From contig NZ_CP133078.1 in NCBI RefSeq assembly GCF_030908465.1, forward strand, positions 2,914,001 to 2,978,000: DNA of 64,000 bases, in the 5' to 3' direction. Origin of the DNA: Anaerotignum sp. MB30-C6 (GTDB lineage Bacteria; Bacillota; Clostridia; Lachnospirales; Anaerotignaceae). Position 1 is the first letter of the stretch. Each line of letters starts with the position of its first letter. This document shows, piece by piece, positions 1 to 8,773 of this stretch. The notes under the pieces were generated by a model, which was given only the letters and a program-made list of their open reading frames with translations, searched no databases and was not told the DNA's origin. A program made the translations under genes and the position numbers.

Positions 1-580
1 TGGGCTCTATAATATTCTTATTTTGAATATATACTAGCACTTCTGCCGCCCTGTTTGATGATAAAAATCGGTCGCTTTCAACTTCGTTGGGCACAGTTGG
101 ACTTGCCTGGGAAGTATGCCCCAAAACTTGAATTTCACTAATAGAATCACTGATATCCTCTAAAGCATAACACAATTGGTCAAGCACTTCTTTTCCTTCA
201 CTCTTCAGTTCATACCTATCACCATCGAAAAAAATGTTGTTTGTAAATGTGATAAATGTAAAACCATCTCCCCTTGAAACTTCAACATCAGCATCTATGC
301 CCTGTGTTTCAACGTACTTGGATAATTTGTAATACAGCTCATCAAATTCATCATCGAAACCACCCTCTACGTCGTAATTTCCCAAACTCCCACTAGAACT
401 TTCTACAATTTGGCTGACTTCTCCTTCCGGAGGGTTAAAGCTCTTTACAATTTTTTCCCACTTTGCACTATCAACGGAAGACATGGAGTAAAGCAATACA
501 AAGAAACATAGCAGAAGCGTAACCATATCGCTATAGGTATTCAACCAGTCGTTGGAAATGCCTTTTTTACGTTTTTTCAT
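1..580 (-). CDS. motB: Flagellar motor stator protein MotB (C-terminus beyond left edge)
   Basis: MotB forms, with MotA, the proton- or sodium-driven stator of the flagellar motor and anchors it to peptidoglycan. The visible 193 residues begin with the short basic tail MKKRKKGISNDW typical of MotB, then one membrane helix with the conserved ion-binding Asp (TYSDMVTLLLCFFVLLYSM), then a linker and the start of an OmpA-like peptidoglycan-binding domain (FFDGDRYELKSEG, later VLGHTS). The frame is open to the window edge, so the end of the OmpA domain is missing here. The start at 580 is preferred because AAGGTG lies six bases upstream; an ATG two codons earlier (586) would abut that site. It follows motA by 70 bases in the same direction, as in most Firmicutes. 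Confidence 0.93.
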   Translation of the reverse strand, partial: MKKRKKGISNDWLNTYSDMVTLLLCFFVLLYSMSSVDSAKWEKIVKSFNPPEGEVSQIVESSSGSLGNYDVEGGFDDEFDELYYKLSKYVETQGIDADVEVSRGDGFTFITFTNNIFFDGDRYELKSEGKEVLDQLCYALEDISDSISEIQVLGHTSQASPTVPNEVESDRFLSSNRAAEVLVYIQNKNIIEP

Positions 581-650
581 CGCCATCACCTTCACTAAAT
601 CAAACTAACACTATCAGTACTTACTTTTCAGCCTCTACTACCTTTGTTTA

Positions 651-1451
651 TTATTCGTCATCATCTGATGAGTCACCCTTACCCTTTTTCTTTTTTCCGC
701 TTCTTTCATATTGAGGCAAATATGTAATCAGCTTTTCCTTTAAAAAGCTAGGATTTTCACCTGCTTGGATTGCCAAAATTCCTTCAATGATGATTTTCCT
801 GCATAAGAGTTCCTCATCACTTCTTACCTGTAATTTTTTTGCAATTGGCATGAAAAATAAATTTGCTAATACCGAACCATAAAAAGTTGTAATCAATGCG
901 ATACCCATGTTGGTACTAATACCATCGGCACCATCCTCCATATTCATGGACATCAACATATTTACCAAACCAATCAAGGTACCCACCATACCAAAAGCAG
1001 GGGCATAACTGGCGCCTTTTTCATAAAATTCAATAATCTCACTATGCCGTTCCTCAATATGATCCATGGTGTTATTTAAAATTTCATTCACCTGCTGCGG
1101 TGTTGTTGAGTCGACAATTAACATTAACCCCTCTCGAAAAAATGGATCCTCCATAGCGCCAGCTTTTTCTTCTAACGCAAGAAGACCATTTTTACGAGCG
1201 ATGATAGCCAATTCATATAACTGATCAATAAATTCCATGGGGTTATAAGGATTTTTCAATAATATTTTCAATTGTTTCGGCAATTGTTTCAGTATTCTAG
1301 CAGGGTAACTTGCAAGCAGGGCCGCTAAGGTCCCCCCCATAACAATCAGCACACTTTCAGGATCCCAAAAATTCCCCAGATTCTCTACCTTTATACCGAA
1401 TAAAACAAGTACCATTCCAAATATGATTCCTATAAACGTTGTTAAGTCCAT
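651..1451 (-). CDS. motA: Flagellar motor stator protein MotA
   Basis: MotA is the membrane subunit of the flagellar stator that transmits ion flow to the rotor switch. The 266-residue protein has the family length and the MotA/TolQ/ExbB proton-channel domain. There are two N-terminal helices (DLTTFIGIIFGMVLVLFGI and a second near residue 35), a cytoplasmic loop with the charged rotor-contact region, then two helices containing APAFGMVGTLIGLVNML and GIALITTFYGSVLANLFFMP. The C-terminus is a Lys- and Asp-rich tail (KKKKGKGDSSDDDE). It lies between flbD and motB. Confidence 0.95.
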   Translation of the reverse strand: MDLTTFIGIIFGMVLVLFGIKVENLGNFWDPESVLIVMGGTLAALLASYPARILKQLPKQLKILLKNPYNPMEFIDQLYELAIIARKNGLLALEEKAGAMEDPFFREGLMLIVDSTTPQQVNEILNNTMDHIEERHSEIIEFYEKGASYAPAFGMVGTLIGLVNMLMSMNMEDGADGISTNMGIALITTFYGSVLANLFFMPIAKKLQVRSDEELLCRKIIIEGILAIQAGENPSFLKEKLITYLPQYERSGKKKKGKGDSSDDDE

Positions 1452-1483
1452 AATATGCCTCCAAAATCCATAATCCTAATGAA

Positions 1484-1699
1484 CTAATTAAGTTTCTCAA
1501 ACCTAGGGTTTATGTTCAGAGAATGAGTCAGTATCAAATATTCAACTGCCTTTTGAATAATTTCATCCGGCGTTTCTCTTACTATATAAAAACTAAAATT
1601 ATGTAAAATTACCTTTGACTCCGGAATACACTCAATTGCAACAATTTGCTCGCAATTTAAAACAAATTTTTCTCCATTAAGCTTCGTTAGTCTTATCAT
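1484..1699 (-). CDS. flbD: FlbD family flagellar protein
   Basis: A 71-residue protein of the small FlbD family (unrelated to the Caulobacter regulator of the same name), found in Firmicutes and spirochaete flagellar operons just before motA. Recognised by the N-terminal MIRLTKLNGEKFVLNCEQI, the central ECIPESKVIL and the RETPDEIIQKAVEY segment. It appears cytosolic, with no signal peptide or membrane segment. Its molecular role is unsettled; position suggests a part in motor assembly or regulation. The start has the ribosome binding site GGGAGGGG a few bases upstream. Confidence 0.88.
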   Translation of the reverse strand: MIRLTKLNGEKFVLNCEQIVAIECIPESKVILHNFSFYIVRETPDEIIQKAVEYLILTHSLNINPRFEKLN

Positions 1700-1955
1700 A
1701 AAACCCCTCCCGATATGTCCATCGCTGCTAAGCTAATTACGCCGACATTGGTTATATATAACATCCCCCACACAATCTACAAAGCCTTTTCCACTGGGGA
1801 ATCGGCTTAAAGCTTAATTAAAGAATGTTGCTCACTATACTACCATAGTATGTCCTAGTAACCGGCTTGTACCAATTTCCTTGGCAAGTCCCGTTTTTTA
1901 TATCATGACACAGAGGCCCCGCCAAAGTCCATTCTTTTATAAATAAACTTCAAAA

Positions 1956-1986
1956 GTAAACCGCAACCAATAAGGTAGCGGTTTAC
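1956..1986 (-). terminator. Hairpin between flgE and flbD (weak terminator or processing site)
   Basis: A perfect 9-bp inverted repeat (GTAAACCGC / GCGGTTTAC) with a 13-base loop lies 50 bases after the flgE stop. Only four T residues follow on the transcript side, so it is a weak terminator at best and could instead be a processing or RNA-stability element. The rest of the 336-base gap (1700-2035) shows no gene. Confidence 0.45.
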
Positions 1987-2035
1987 ACCATGCTATTATA
2001 GAATCTGTCCCTTAAATATGCAGCAAATTGTTCAA

Positions 2036-2929
2036 TTATCGCTTAATGTTTACAAGCTCCTGAAGCATTTCATCTGTGACAGAAATAATTCTTGTGTTAG
2101 CCTGGAAGCCCCTCTGGGTTGTAATCATTTCAGAAAACTCTTTCGCCAAGTCAACATTTGACATTTCCAAGCCGTAGCTTATAATTTTCCCCGTTGTTCC
2201 TTCACCGGGCTTGAATGGCAAAACGATACCGGTGTTTTCACGTACTTGGTAGTAAGGGCCTTGGGTTTTTTCCAAAGCATTTGGATTTGGTACGTTTGCC
2301 AGACCAATCATACCAACTGAAATGCTTTTTCCAGCAGAATCATTCCCAATGATCTCCCCTGTTTTAGAGATGCTAACACTATTCAGCTTCAATGGTATAC
2401 CATCTGCATCTACGGGCACTCTAATTGACTGAAGGCGGCCTACTTCGATGACTCCATCTTTATACCCAAATCCATATACTACGTTTCCACTGCCATCACA
2501 TAAATAACCGTCCCCATCAAAAGTGAAGTTACCTACTCTGGATAAGGTAACCTTGCTCATTTCCTTAGACACAACTGCATCGTCATCTGAAAGTTCAATC
2601 TCCACGCCTTTAGGCCCTACCATAAAAAATCCCTGTCCGTCAATCATACAATCCATTGCACTATCTGTTGGTGCATAAGCCCCATTGGAAAACATCAGGT
2701 CAATGGTTCCTACCTGAGACCCATAACCAATTTGAGAGGGGTTGGAACCAGCAAAAACATCACTACCATCGCTTGAAGAAGCCGTGGTCTGATAAATAGA
2801 TTCCTTAAAAGTTACCCTTCCTGCTTTATATCCAAACGTATTTACGTTGGCAATGTTGTTACCGATAACGTCCATTTTCTGCTGGTGTGCACGAAGGCCT
2901 GCAATTCCCGAAAACATAGATTTTACCAT
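2036..2929 (-). CDS. flgE: Flagellar hook protein FlgE (short form)
   Basis: Builds the flagellar hook, the universal joint between rod and filament. The 297-residue protein has the N-terminal rod/hook motif (MFSGIAGLRAHQQKMDVIGN, then NIANVNTFGYKAGRVTF), a central beta domain with DGQGFFMV, and the C-terminal helix with NVDLAKEFSEMITTQRGF and QANTRIISVTDEML. FlgE proteins are often 350 residues or more, so this is a compact form; FlgG or FlgF would be the alternative by length. Its place directly after fliK and flgD and the NTFGYK motif favour FlgE. It is secreted through the flagellar export gate and has no Sec signal. Confidence 0.85.
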   Translation of the reverse strand: MVKSMFSGIAGLRAHQQKMDVIGNNIANVNTFGYKAGRVTFKESIYQTTASSSDGSDVFAGSNPSQIGYGSQVGTIDLMFSNGAYAPTDSAMDCMIDGQGFFMVGPKGVEIELSDDDAVVSKEMSKVTLSRVGNFTFDGDGYLCDGSGNVVYGFGYKDGVIEVGRLQSIRVPVDADGIPLKLNSVSISKTGEIIGNDSAGKSISVGMIGLANVPNPNALEKTQGPYYQVRENTGIVLPFKPGEGTTGKIISYGLEMSNVDLAKEFSEMITTQRGFQANTRIISVTDEMLQELVNIKR

Positions 2930-2994
2930 AATTGATATACTCCCTTCAAATACTTCAATAAAGATTATTCATTCCGCTCAATTTAGCTGCATTT

Positions 2995-3513
2995 TTAAAC
3001 TTTTCCGGTGCCACCGGTAGAACCACTTCCATCATCGCCACCATCGCCACCGTTGCCACCATCACCTTCTTCAGGTTCTGGCAGTTTTCCAACGGCCATA
3101 ATTTGAGATAATCTGTAGCTTTTTCCATCTATAAAAACAACCTGCTCCCCAGCATACACGCCAGTAGCTGTAACAGCTCCATAAACTTCCTTTATGTTTC
3201 CGTCGCTGTCTACATCGCCAACGGTTACTTCCTTTCCAACCAAGGACGCTGCATAAGAAACAACAGAAACATTGGTAATTTCGCTTATCGCCTGAATGGT
3301 AGACATCATTGTTAACTGATTCATAAACTCACTCTGGTCCATAGGGCTTGTCATATCTTGGTTTTGCAACTGCGCCGCCATAAGCTTAAAGAAATCATCC
3401 ATTTCTAAGTAGCCTTTTCCCTTGGGCTTTGAATCCAGTTTTTGCGTGCTTTCAGAAGCCTTTGCACTTTTATTGGGAATGCTTGTCATAATGTTATTAC
3501 CAAAAACCGCCAT
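2995..3513 (-). CDS. flgD: Flagellar hook-capping protein FlgD
   Basis: FlgD is the scaffold that caps the growing hook while FlgE assembles. The 172-residue protein has the conserved N-terminal FlgD segment (YLEMDDFFKLMAAQLQNQD, MTSPMDQSEFMNQLTMMSTI, then EVTV) followed by a short beta region and an unusual C-terminal tail of about 30 residues made almost only of Gly, Asp, Asn and Ser (GGNGGDGGDDGSGSTGG). The start has AAGGAGCGGAGGTG upstream. It starts one base after the fliK stop codon. Confidence 0.9.
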   Translation of the reverse strand: MAVFGNNIMTSIPNKSAKASESTQKLDSKPKGKGYLEMDDFFKLMAAQLQNQDMTSPMDQSEFMNQLTMMSTIQAISEITNVSVVSYAASLVGKEVTVGDVDSDGNIKEVYGAVTATGVYAGEQVVFIDGKSYRLSQIMAVGKLPEPEEGDGGNGGDGGDDGSGSTGGTGKV

Positions 3514-3514
3514 T

Positions 3515-4717
3515 TCACACCTCCGCTCCTTCTATGCTTTCAATACCTAAGCGCAACCTTTGAACAAAATCTAAGTCAGGTTGTTCTTGGTTCTTCTTTT
3601 TACTTTGGGAATCTTCTTGATAGTGACCATTGTTTCCTCTACCATCAAAATTCTCACTGTTTGTATTTTGACCATCTGCTTTGTCATGGGTCAAATTCAC
3701 GTTTACATCCTGCATCAAGCTGGATTGCACTACCTTAGACAAAGAATCCATATTTGTTGCCAGCAATGCTTTTGTGGCTTCATTGCTGCAAGTCAATGAG
3801 ACGGCGATTTTACCTTTATTAATAAAGAATTCCACATCAATTTCACCCAAATCTTTAGGATTTAATGTAATGTTGACTTTCTGCACCTCATTATTAACTT
3901 TCTCAACAATCATATTTCCGATTTCTTCGGCAACCTGCTTCCACGTATTATTTAAAGAAGGTTCTCCCACTTTAACTGTAATCATATTTTCATTAGCCCC
4001 ATTGGCTTGCATTAACTTGAGTTGTGCTGTTGTAACAGAACTGTTCTCCATGCCTTCCGTTTCCAATGGCACCATACTTGCTTTACTCTCATTACCTGTG
4101 GATATCTCTTGCTTGGACTGCGTTGTTCCATTTTGCTGACTTTCTAAGGGATGTCCGGTTGCCTCTTGTTTTGCCATTACAACGGGCTTTGTTACGCTTT
4201 CCCCTTCCACAAGCGTCTGGGGAACATTTACGAGAGGAGCCTTCTGACTCTCCTGCGCTTCAGCAGCTCCTTTTGCAACGGGTACCCCCTGCATCAAATC
4301 AGCACTTGGTGTTGTATTAGTCGCCACTGCCTCTGGCTTGGCTATACCCTTTTGTTCATTCACAAAAGGAGTGCCCTCTATTTGCCCTTCTGCAGAAAGG
4401 GTCACCACTTTTTTAAGCTGGACAGCGTCGATAACCCCTGAGGGATTGACCAGTAACGTTGCCAAACCGTTGGTATTTACACCCTCGTCCTTGGACTCAA
4501 CTGTGTCCTCCCCCTGCGTATTCGGTACTTTTAAATCCTCTGGACTCTTATCTTCTTTGCCTACCTGCTTGTCTTTTTTAGGCGATGTAGATGTATTAGA
4601 GGATACATTTTTAATCATGTCTTTAAAGTTATCCTCTGGCTTGTTGTTTTTCGCCTTCGTTTCTACCTTACTGCTATCAGGAATACTCCTGTTAATTGAA
4701 ACAGAACAAGTATTCAA
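3515..4717 (-). CDS. fliK: Flagellar hook-length control protein FliK
   Basis: Measures hook length and switches the export gate from hook to filament substrates. The 400-residue protein has the family layout: a long low-complexity N-terminal and middle part rich in Ser, Thr, Gln, Lys and Glu (about residues 1-250), then a C-terminal Flg_hook domain (about 255-345) containing VNITLNPKDLGEIDVEF and GKIAVSLTCSNEATKALLA, and a polar tail. The start is TTG at 4717, set by an ideal AAGGAGGTG seven bases upstream. First gene of the visible hook operon; its 5' leader carries the tandem repeat at 4751-4806. Confidence 0.9.
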   Translation of the reverse strand: MNTCSVSINRSIPDSSKVETKAKNNKPEDNFKDMIKNVSSNTSTSPKKDKQVGKEDKSPEDLKVPNTQGEDTVESKDEGVNTNGLATLLVNPSGVIDAVQLKKVVTLSAEGQIEGTPFVNEQKGIAKPEAVATNTTPSADLMQGVPVAKGAAEAQESQKAPLVNVPQTLVEGESVTKPVVMAKQEATGHPLESQQNGTTQSKQEISTGNESKASMVPLETEGMENSSVTTAQLKLMQANGANENMITVKVGEPSLNNTWKQVAEEIGNMIVEKVNNEVQKVNITLNPKDLGEIDVEFFINKGKIAVSLTCSNEATKALLATNMDSLSKVVQSSLMQDVNVNLTHDKADGQNTNSENFDGRGNNGHYQEDSQSKKKNQEQPDLDFVQRLRLGIESIEGAEV

Positions 4718-4750
4718 GCACCCACCTCCTTATGATCATTGGTCATAAAT

Positions 4751-4806
4751 CTTAATCATCAATAATAGTCATCCTTAACCATCAACAATAGTCATCCTTA
4801 ACCATC
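4751..4806 (-). repeat. 23-bp tandem repeat in the fliK leader
   Basis: About 2.5 copies of a 23-bp unit. The core AATAGTCATCCTTAACCATC occurs at 4764-4783 and 4787-4806, and a third, diverged partial copy begins at 4751. It sits about 35 bases upstream of the fliK start in the untranslated leader. The function is unknown: possible operator or slipped-strand site. Confidence 0.8.
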
Positions 4807-5031
4807 GCAACTTCACGCTTCATATTTCTAACTGACAAGTATTCGTTGACCTTTCAAAGGGTTAGAAATTTCTTTCATTTCCCTATTTCTTTACCCTAAA
4901 ATTACTTTCTGGTTACAAAAACCCATATTTACGATAACCGCTATTTAATAATAATCACGATTTATAAATAATATATTAAATTAAGTGCATAAATTCGTCA
5001 TAATGTGGTATTTTATGCTAATAATATATAC

Positions 5032-5060
5032 ATACTAGCATAATGCCCCTTAATTTTCAA
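5032..5060 (-). promoter_or_regulatory. Candidate SigA promoter of the hook operon
   Basis: On the minus strand TTGAAA (5055-5060), a 17-base spacer and TAGTAT (5032-5037) match a housekeeping promoter about 310 bases before fliK. The region is very AT-rich, so a chance match is possible. No convincing SigD/Sigma-28 box was seen in this 520-base gap, and nothing coding is visible there. Confidence 0.35.
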
Positions 5061-5187
5061 TAGAAAGCCATTCTAATTATTAAATAAGTTTCAAATAATT
5101 CCTCGCCTTTTTATACCTATCTTGCTCACCAAGATTTATTACTTTTTCAGCTTCAAAAAAGTAACCCTAGCCCAACTCCATATAGTG

Positions 5188-5224
5188 AAAAAAGAGCATT
5201 TTTTAACAAAAAATGCTCTTTTTT
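5188..5224 (-). terminator. Intrinsic terminator after galM
   Basis: A perfect 17-bp stem (left arm 5188-5204, right arm 5208-5224) with a 3-base loop, A-rich on one side and T-rich on the other, so it can work in both directions. It ends the gal operon 16 bases past galM and separates it from the hook operon. Confidence 0.92.
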
Positions 5225-5239
5225 GTAACCAACGCTTTA

Positions 5240-6262
5240 TTATCTATTTTTAACCCTAAAAGTGGTTTTTCTCTCGTATAACTGCCCTGCTTTTAGCAGT
5301 GGGGAAGGAAAATGATTTATGTTGGGCGAATTGGGAAAACCTTGTGTTTCAAAGCAAATTCCGCTTCTTTTGGGATAAAAAACCCCTTCTTTCCCCTTAG
5401 CTTTCACCGTAAGATAATTGGCCGTATACATCTGTACCGCCGGCTGATCAGAAAAAACTTCCATTGTTATTCCTGACTGTAGGCCTTTTGCCTTTAAAAA
5501 CCGTCGGAACCCATTCCCTGTAACAATCCAATTATGATCATACCCATTTCCCAACACAATCTGGTCATAGTTTTCGTTTATTCTCCTTAGCAGAAGTTGG
5601 GGATGCATGAAATCCATAGGAGAATGCATAACTATGCGTATATTCCCTGTTGGCAATGAATTTTCATCGTTCTCCGTAAATCTATCGGCAAAAATTTGTA
5701 ACTCATGTTCCTCTAAGGAGCCATAAGCATGTCCATTTAAATTAAAGTAACTATGATTTGTAAGATTAATTACAGTATCCTGATCGGATTTTGCTTTATA
5801 TTGAATAGACAAAGCATCTTCCTCGTCTAAGGAATAGATTACTTCTGTCTCTAATGTCCCTGGGTAACCTTCCTCTCCATTGGGACTGGTATAATAAAGA
5901 TGAAGAGAATCTTCAGTCACTTCAGACCTCCAGACTTTTCGATGAAACCCGTCCAATCCACCATGCAAATGGTTTGGACCATTATTCTTGACCAGCGTAT
6001 AAGTTTTACCCTCTATTTGAAAAGTCCCATTCCCAATTCGGTTTGCAAATCTACCTACTATGGCACCCATATAAGCGTCTTGGCTTTCATAATCCTCCAC
6101 CCGATCAAATCCTAAAACCATATCTATCCCTTGAAATACAAAGGATTGAATACTTCCGCCTAAAGTAATAATTGTAACTACCGTACCTTTTTTATTTTCC
6201 AGCGTATACTTATCAACTTCCTTTTCGTCCTTGGTATACCCAAATAAGTTTTTCCTTATCAC
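5240..6262 (-). CDS. galM: Galactose mutarotase (aldose 1-epimerase)
   Basis: Converts beta-D-galactose to the alpha anomer used by galactokinase, the first step of the Leloir pathway. The 340-residue cytosolic protein has family length. Landmarks: GRFANRIGNG, the catalytic His region NGPNHLHGGLDGFHRKVW, LTNHSYFNL with the second His, DHNWIV, and CFETQGFPNSPN with the catalytic Glu. It is the last gene of galK-galE-galT-galM, 3 bases after galT, and precedes a strong terminator. Confidence 0.95.
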   Translation of the reverse strand: MIRKNLFGYTKDEKEVDKYTLENKKGTVVTIITLGGSIQSFVFQGIDMVLGFDRVEDYESQDAYMGAIVGRFANRIGNGTFQIEGKTYTLVKNNGPNHLHGGLDGFHRKVWRSEVTEDSLHLYYTSPNGEEGYPGTLETEVIYSLDEEDALSIQYKAKSDQDTVINLTNHSYFNLNGHAYGSLEEHELQIFADRFTENDENSLPTGNIRIVMHSPMDFMHPQLLLRRINENYDQIVLGNGYDHNWIVTGNGFRRFLKAKGLQSGITMEVFSDQPAVQMYTANYLTVKAKGKEGVFYPKRSGICFETQGFPNSPNINHFPSPLLKAGQLYERKTTFRVKNR

Positions 6263-6265
6263 TGA

Positions 6266-7768
6266 TTATACCACCCTTCCACCACAGCTTTCAACAAAAC
6301 GAAGAAAGAATTTTCGCCCCTGTGCTGTAGTTTTAAATACTCCAGCGTCTTCCAGTACACGGGCAAACACCAAGCCGATTTCATTCTGTAAAATAAAGTC
6401 TATATTTTCTGAGGTAAGGTTATGGTATTTCTTATTAATCTCCTCTGCCCATGGCCCATGAATTCTAATTCTTCCATCCAAGTGTATATCTGCTTTTTTC
6501 AACAAAATTTCTTTTAGAATTTCCATTTCCTTTAATAGGCGGGCAGGTAATACTGCCAATCCCATTACCTCAATCAAGCCGATATTTTCTTTCTTGATAT
6601 GATGAAGATTCTCATGGGGATGATACACTCCCAAAGGATGTTCCTTCGTTGTAATGTTGTTTCGCAAAACCAAATCCAGCTCATACTTGTCAAGGCACTT
6701 TCTTGCAATCGGCGTAATGGTGTTATGGGGTTCGCTATTGGTCTTTGCAAAAATAAATGCCTCCTCATCCGTATACCCACGCCAGCTTTCAAGAATTCTA
6801 ACAGCCAGTTCAACGACGCTACCCACATTTTCACTTCTCAAGCGAATCACCGACATAGGCCATTTTACAATGCCCCCTTCCACATCTGAAAAACCTTGAA
6901 AATCAATGTTCTTTTCAATCACTGCGCTTGCCATGGCAAAGGTATATTTCCCCCCTTGAAAATGATCATGGGAAAGGATAGACCCTCCTACAATGGGTAA
7001 ATCTGCATTTGATCCAACAAAGTAATGGGGCAAAAAACCTATAAAATCGAACATCTTTTTAAAAGTATCCCTATCTATTTTCATGGGAAGATGCTCACCG
7101 CTCAATACGATGCAATGCTCATTGTAATATACATATGGGGAATATTGAAAAAACCAGGGGTTTCCCCCCATTTCTATGGGTATCATTCTATGGTTTTGTC
7201 TGGCAGGATGGTTCACCCTGCCACTGTAACCCTCATTTTCCTTACATAACATGCATTTTGGATACCCCGTGGGCGGTGTATTTTTTGCTGCTGCGATAGC
7301 TTTCGGGTCTTTTTCTGGCTTAGAAAGGTTTATGGTAATATCCAAATCTCCGTAGGGTGTCGGAGTTTTCCACCGACAATCCTTTTGAATGCGGTAACGG
7401 CGGATATAATCCGTATTCTGGTTAAACTCATAAAACCAATCCGTTGCTTGTTTCGGAGATTCTTTGTAAAAATGAAAAAATTGCTTGATTACCTCCCTTG
7501 GAAAGGGTGTTAATATCCCCATTAGTTTGGTATCAAACAAATCCCTATCAACAACATTATCTTCAATCAAGGCTTTTTCCAGGGCATAATCCAACAAGAC
7601 CTTTAGAATTTTTTCTAAATCTGTATCCCTCTCCCCTTGGGGCTCTTTATATTCTTCCAGCTCTAAGGCTGATAACAGGGCATTGGTCACAAAAACTTGG
7701 TCACACCATTGTATCAAGTCTTTCTCCAGACCATATAAAACCAAGTCTCTGATGGCTTTATAAACCAT
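6266..7768 (-). CDS. galT: UDP-glucose-hexose-1-phosphate uridylyltransferase, type 2
   Basis: Transfers UMP from UDP-glucose to galactose-1-phosphate. At 500 residues it belongs to the long Firmicutes GalT class, not the ~350-residue GalT of Escherichia coli. Recognised by NPWFFQYSPYVYYNEHCIVL, the SHDHFQGGKY active-site block, and HENLHHIKKENIGLIEVMG near the C-terminus. I place the start at ATG 7768, six bases inside a longer frame that opens with GTG at 7774, because the run AAGGGGGGG is then correctly spaced. It overlaps neither neighbour but sits 12 bases after galE and 3 bases before galM, so it is co-transcribed. Confidence 0.94.
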   Translation of the reverse strand: MVYKAIRDLVLYGLEKDLIQWCDQVFVTNALLSALELEEYKEPQGERDTDLEKILKVLLDYALEKALIEDNVVDRDLFDTKLMGILTPFPREVIKQFFHFYKESPKQATDWFYEFNQNTDYIRRYRIQKDCRWKTPTPYGDLDITINLSKPEKDPKAIAAAKNTPPTGYPKCMLCKENEGYSGRVNHPARQNHRMIPIEMGGNPWFFQYSPYVYYNEHCIVLSGEHLPMKIDRDTFKKMFDFIGFLPHYFVGSNADLPIVGGSILSHDHFQGGKYTFAMASAVIEKNIDFQGFSDVEGGIVKWPMSVIRLRSENVGSVVELAVRILESWRGYTDEEAFIFAKTNSEPHNTITPIARKCLDKYELDLVLRNNITTKEHPLGVYHPHENLHHIKKENIGLIEVMGLAVLPARLLKEMEILKEILLKKADIHLDGRIRIHGPWAEEINKKYHNLTSENIDFILQNEIGLVFARVLEDAGVFKTTAQGRKFFLRFVESCGGRVV

Positions 7769-7780
7769 AGTCACCCCCCC

Positions 7781-8770
7781 TTATTCCTGAAAGCCCTTGG
7801 GATGGTGCTTATGCCATTTCCAAGCGGAAGAAATAATCTCTTCCAAGCTGTCATGGGTAGGCCTCCATCCTAAAATTTTCACTGCTTTTTGACTAGAAGC
7901 AATCAGCTTGGCAGGATCTCCCCCACGGCGTTCTACTTCTTTTTGAGGGATGGGGTGTCCCGTAACTTTTCTAGCCGTATCTACCACTTCTTTTACAGAA
8001 AAGCCAACCCCATTGCCCAAGTTGAAAATATCACTTTTACCGCCCTTTTCTAAATAATCAACAGCCAAAATATGGGCGGTGGCCAAGTCTGTCACATGAA
8101 TATAATCACGAATACAAGTACCATCTGCCGTGGGGTAGTCGTTGCCGAAAATGCTGATATACTCACTTTGTCCATTCGGCACTTGAAGAATGAGAGGTAT
8201 CAAATGACTTTCGGGGTTGTGGGCTTCCCCAATTTTTCCACTTTCATGGGCACCGCTTGCATTGAAATATCGCAAAGACACATACCGAATGCCATGAGCC
8301 TCTGCCACCCAGTGGAACATTTTTTCCATGGCAAGCTTCGTTTCGCCGTAAGGGTTTGCGGGCTGTGTTCGGTCGTCCTCCATAATCGGCACCTCGTCAG
8401 GTTCACCGTAGGTTGCCGCCGTTGAAGAAAACACAATTTTATCCACACCATTTGCCACCATGCATGCTAAAAAATCTCTTGTTTTACAAAGATTATTTTC
8501 ATAATACTCCAAAGGCCTAGTAACACTTTCCCCTACTAAGGAGTATGCAGCAAAATGAATGACAGAAGAAATTTTTTCTTTTTGAAATACTCCATTTATA
8601 AAGTTCTTATCACTAATGTCTCCCTTGTAAAATCTAGCGTTGGGATGAATAGCCGCCGCAAAGCCTGTCTCTAAATTATCAACCACCACAACATCCCGTC
8701 CGCCTTCACAAAGGGCGTAAACCGTATGGGAGCCAATATATCCTGCCCCACCTAATATCAAAATTGCCAT
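7781..8770 (-). CDS. galE: UDP-glucose 4-epimerase
   Basis: Interconverts UDP-galactose and UDP-glucose using tightly bound NAD. The 329-residue protein has the extended short-chain dehydrogenase fold: the NAD-binding GGAGYIGSH at residues 7-15, HFAAYSLVGES, the catalytic Ser/Tyr/Lys set in SSTAATYGEP and NPYGETKLAMEK, and the sugar-binding SLRYFNASGAH. Its ribosome binding site (GGGAGGG) lies inside the end of galK, pointing to translational coupling. Confidence 0.97.
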   Translation of the reverse strand: MAILILGGAGYIGSHTVYALCEGGRDVVVVDNLETGFAAAIHPNARFYKGDISDKNFINGVFQKEKISSVIHFAAYSLVGESVTRPLEYYENNLCKTRDFLACMVANGVDKIVFSSTAATYGEPDEVPIMEDDRTQPANPYGETKLAMEKMFHWVAEAHGIRYVSLRYFNASGAHESGKIGEAHNPESHLIPLILQVPNGQSEYISIFGNDYPTADGTCIRDYIHVTDLATAHILAVDYLEKGGKSDIFNLGNGVGFSVKEVVDTARKVTGHPIPQKEVERRGGDPAKLIASSQKAVKILGWRPTHDSLEEIISSAWKWHKHHPKGFQE

Positions 8771-8773
8771 TTT

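Noticed and set aside
3442..4748. Overlapping plus-strand open frames up to 152 codons opposite flgD and fliK
   Set aside because: Antisense shadows of genuine genes with low-complexity sequence; no start signals.
4751..4806. Possible CRISPR array
   Set aside because: The 23-bp units are directly adjacent without spacers and only about 2.5 copies exist; no cas gene is nearby.
4718..5187. Sigma-28 promoter or cyclic-di-GMP riboswitch before the hook operon
   Set aside because: TAAA-N15-GCCGATAA was not found in proper form on the minus strand, and none of the riboswitch's conserved blocks are visible.
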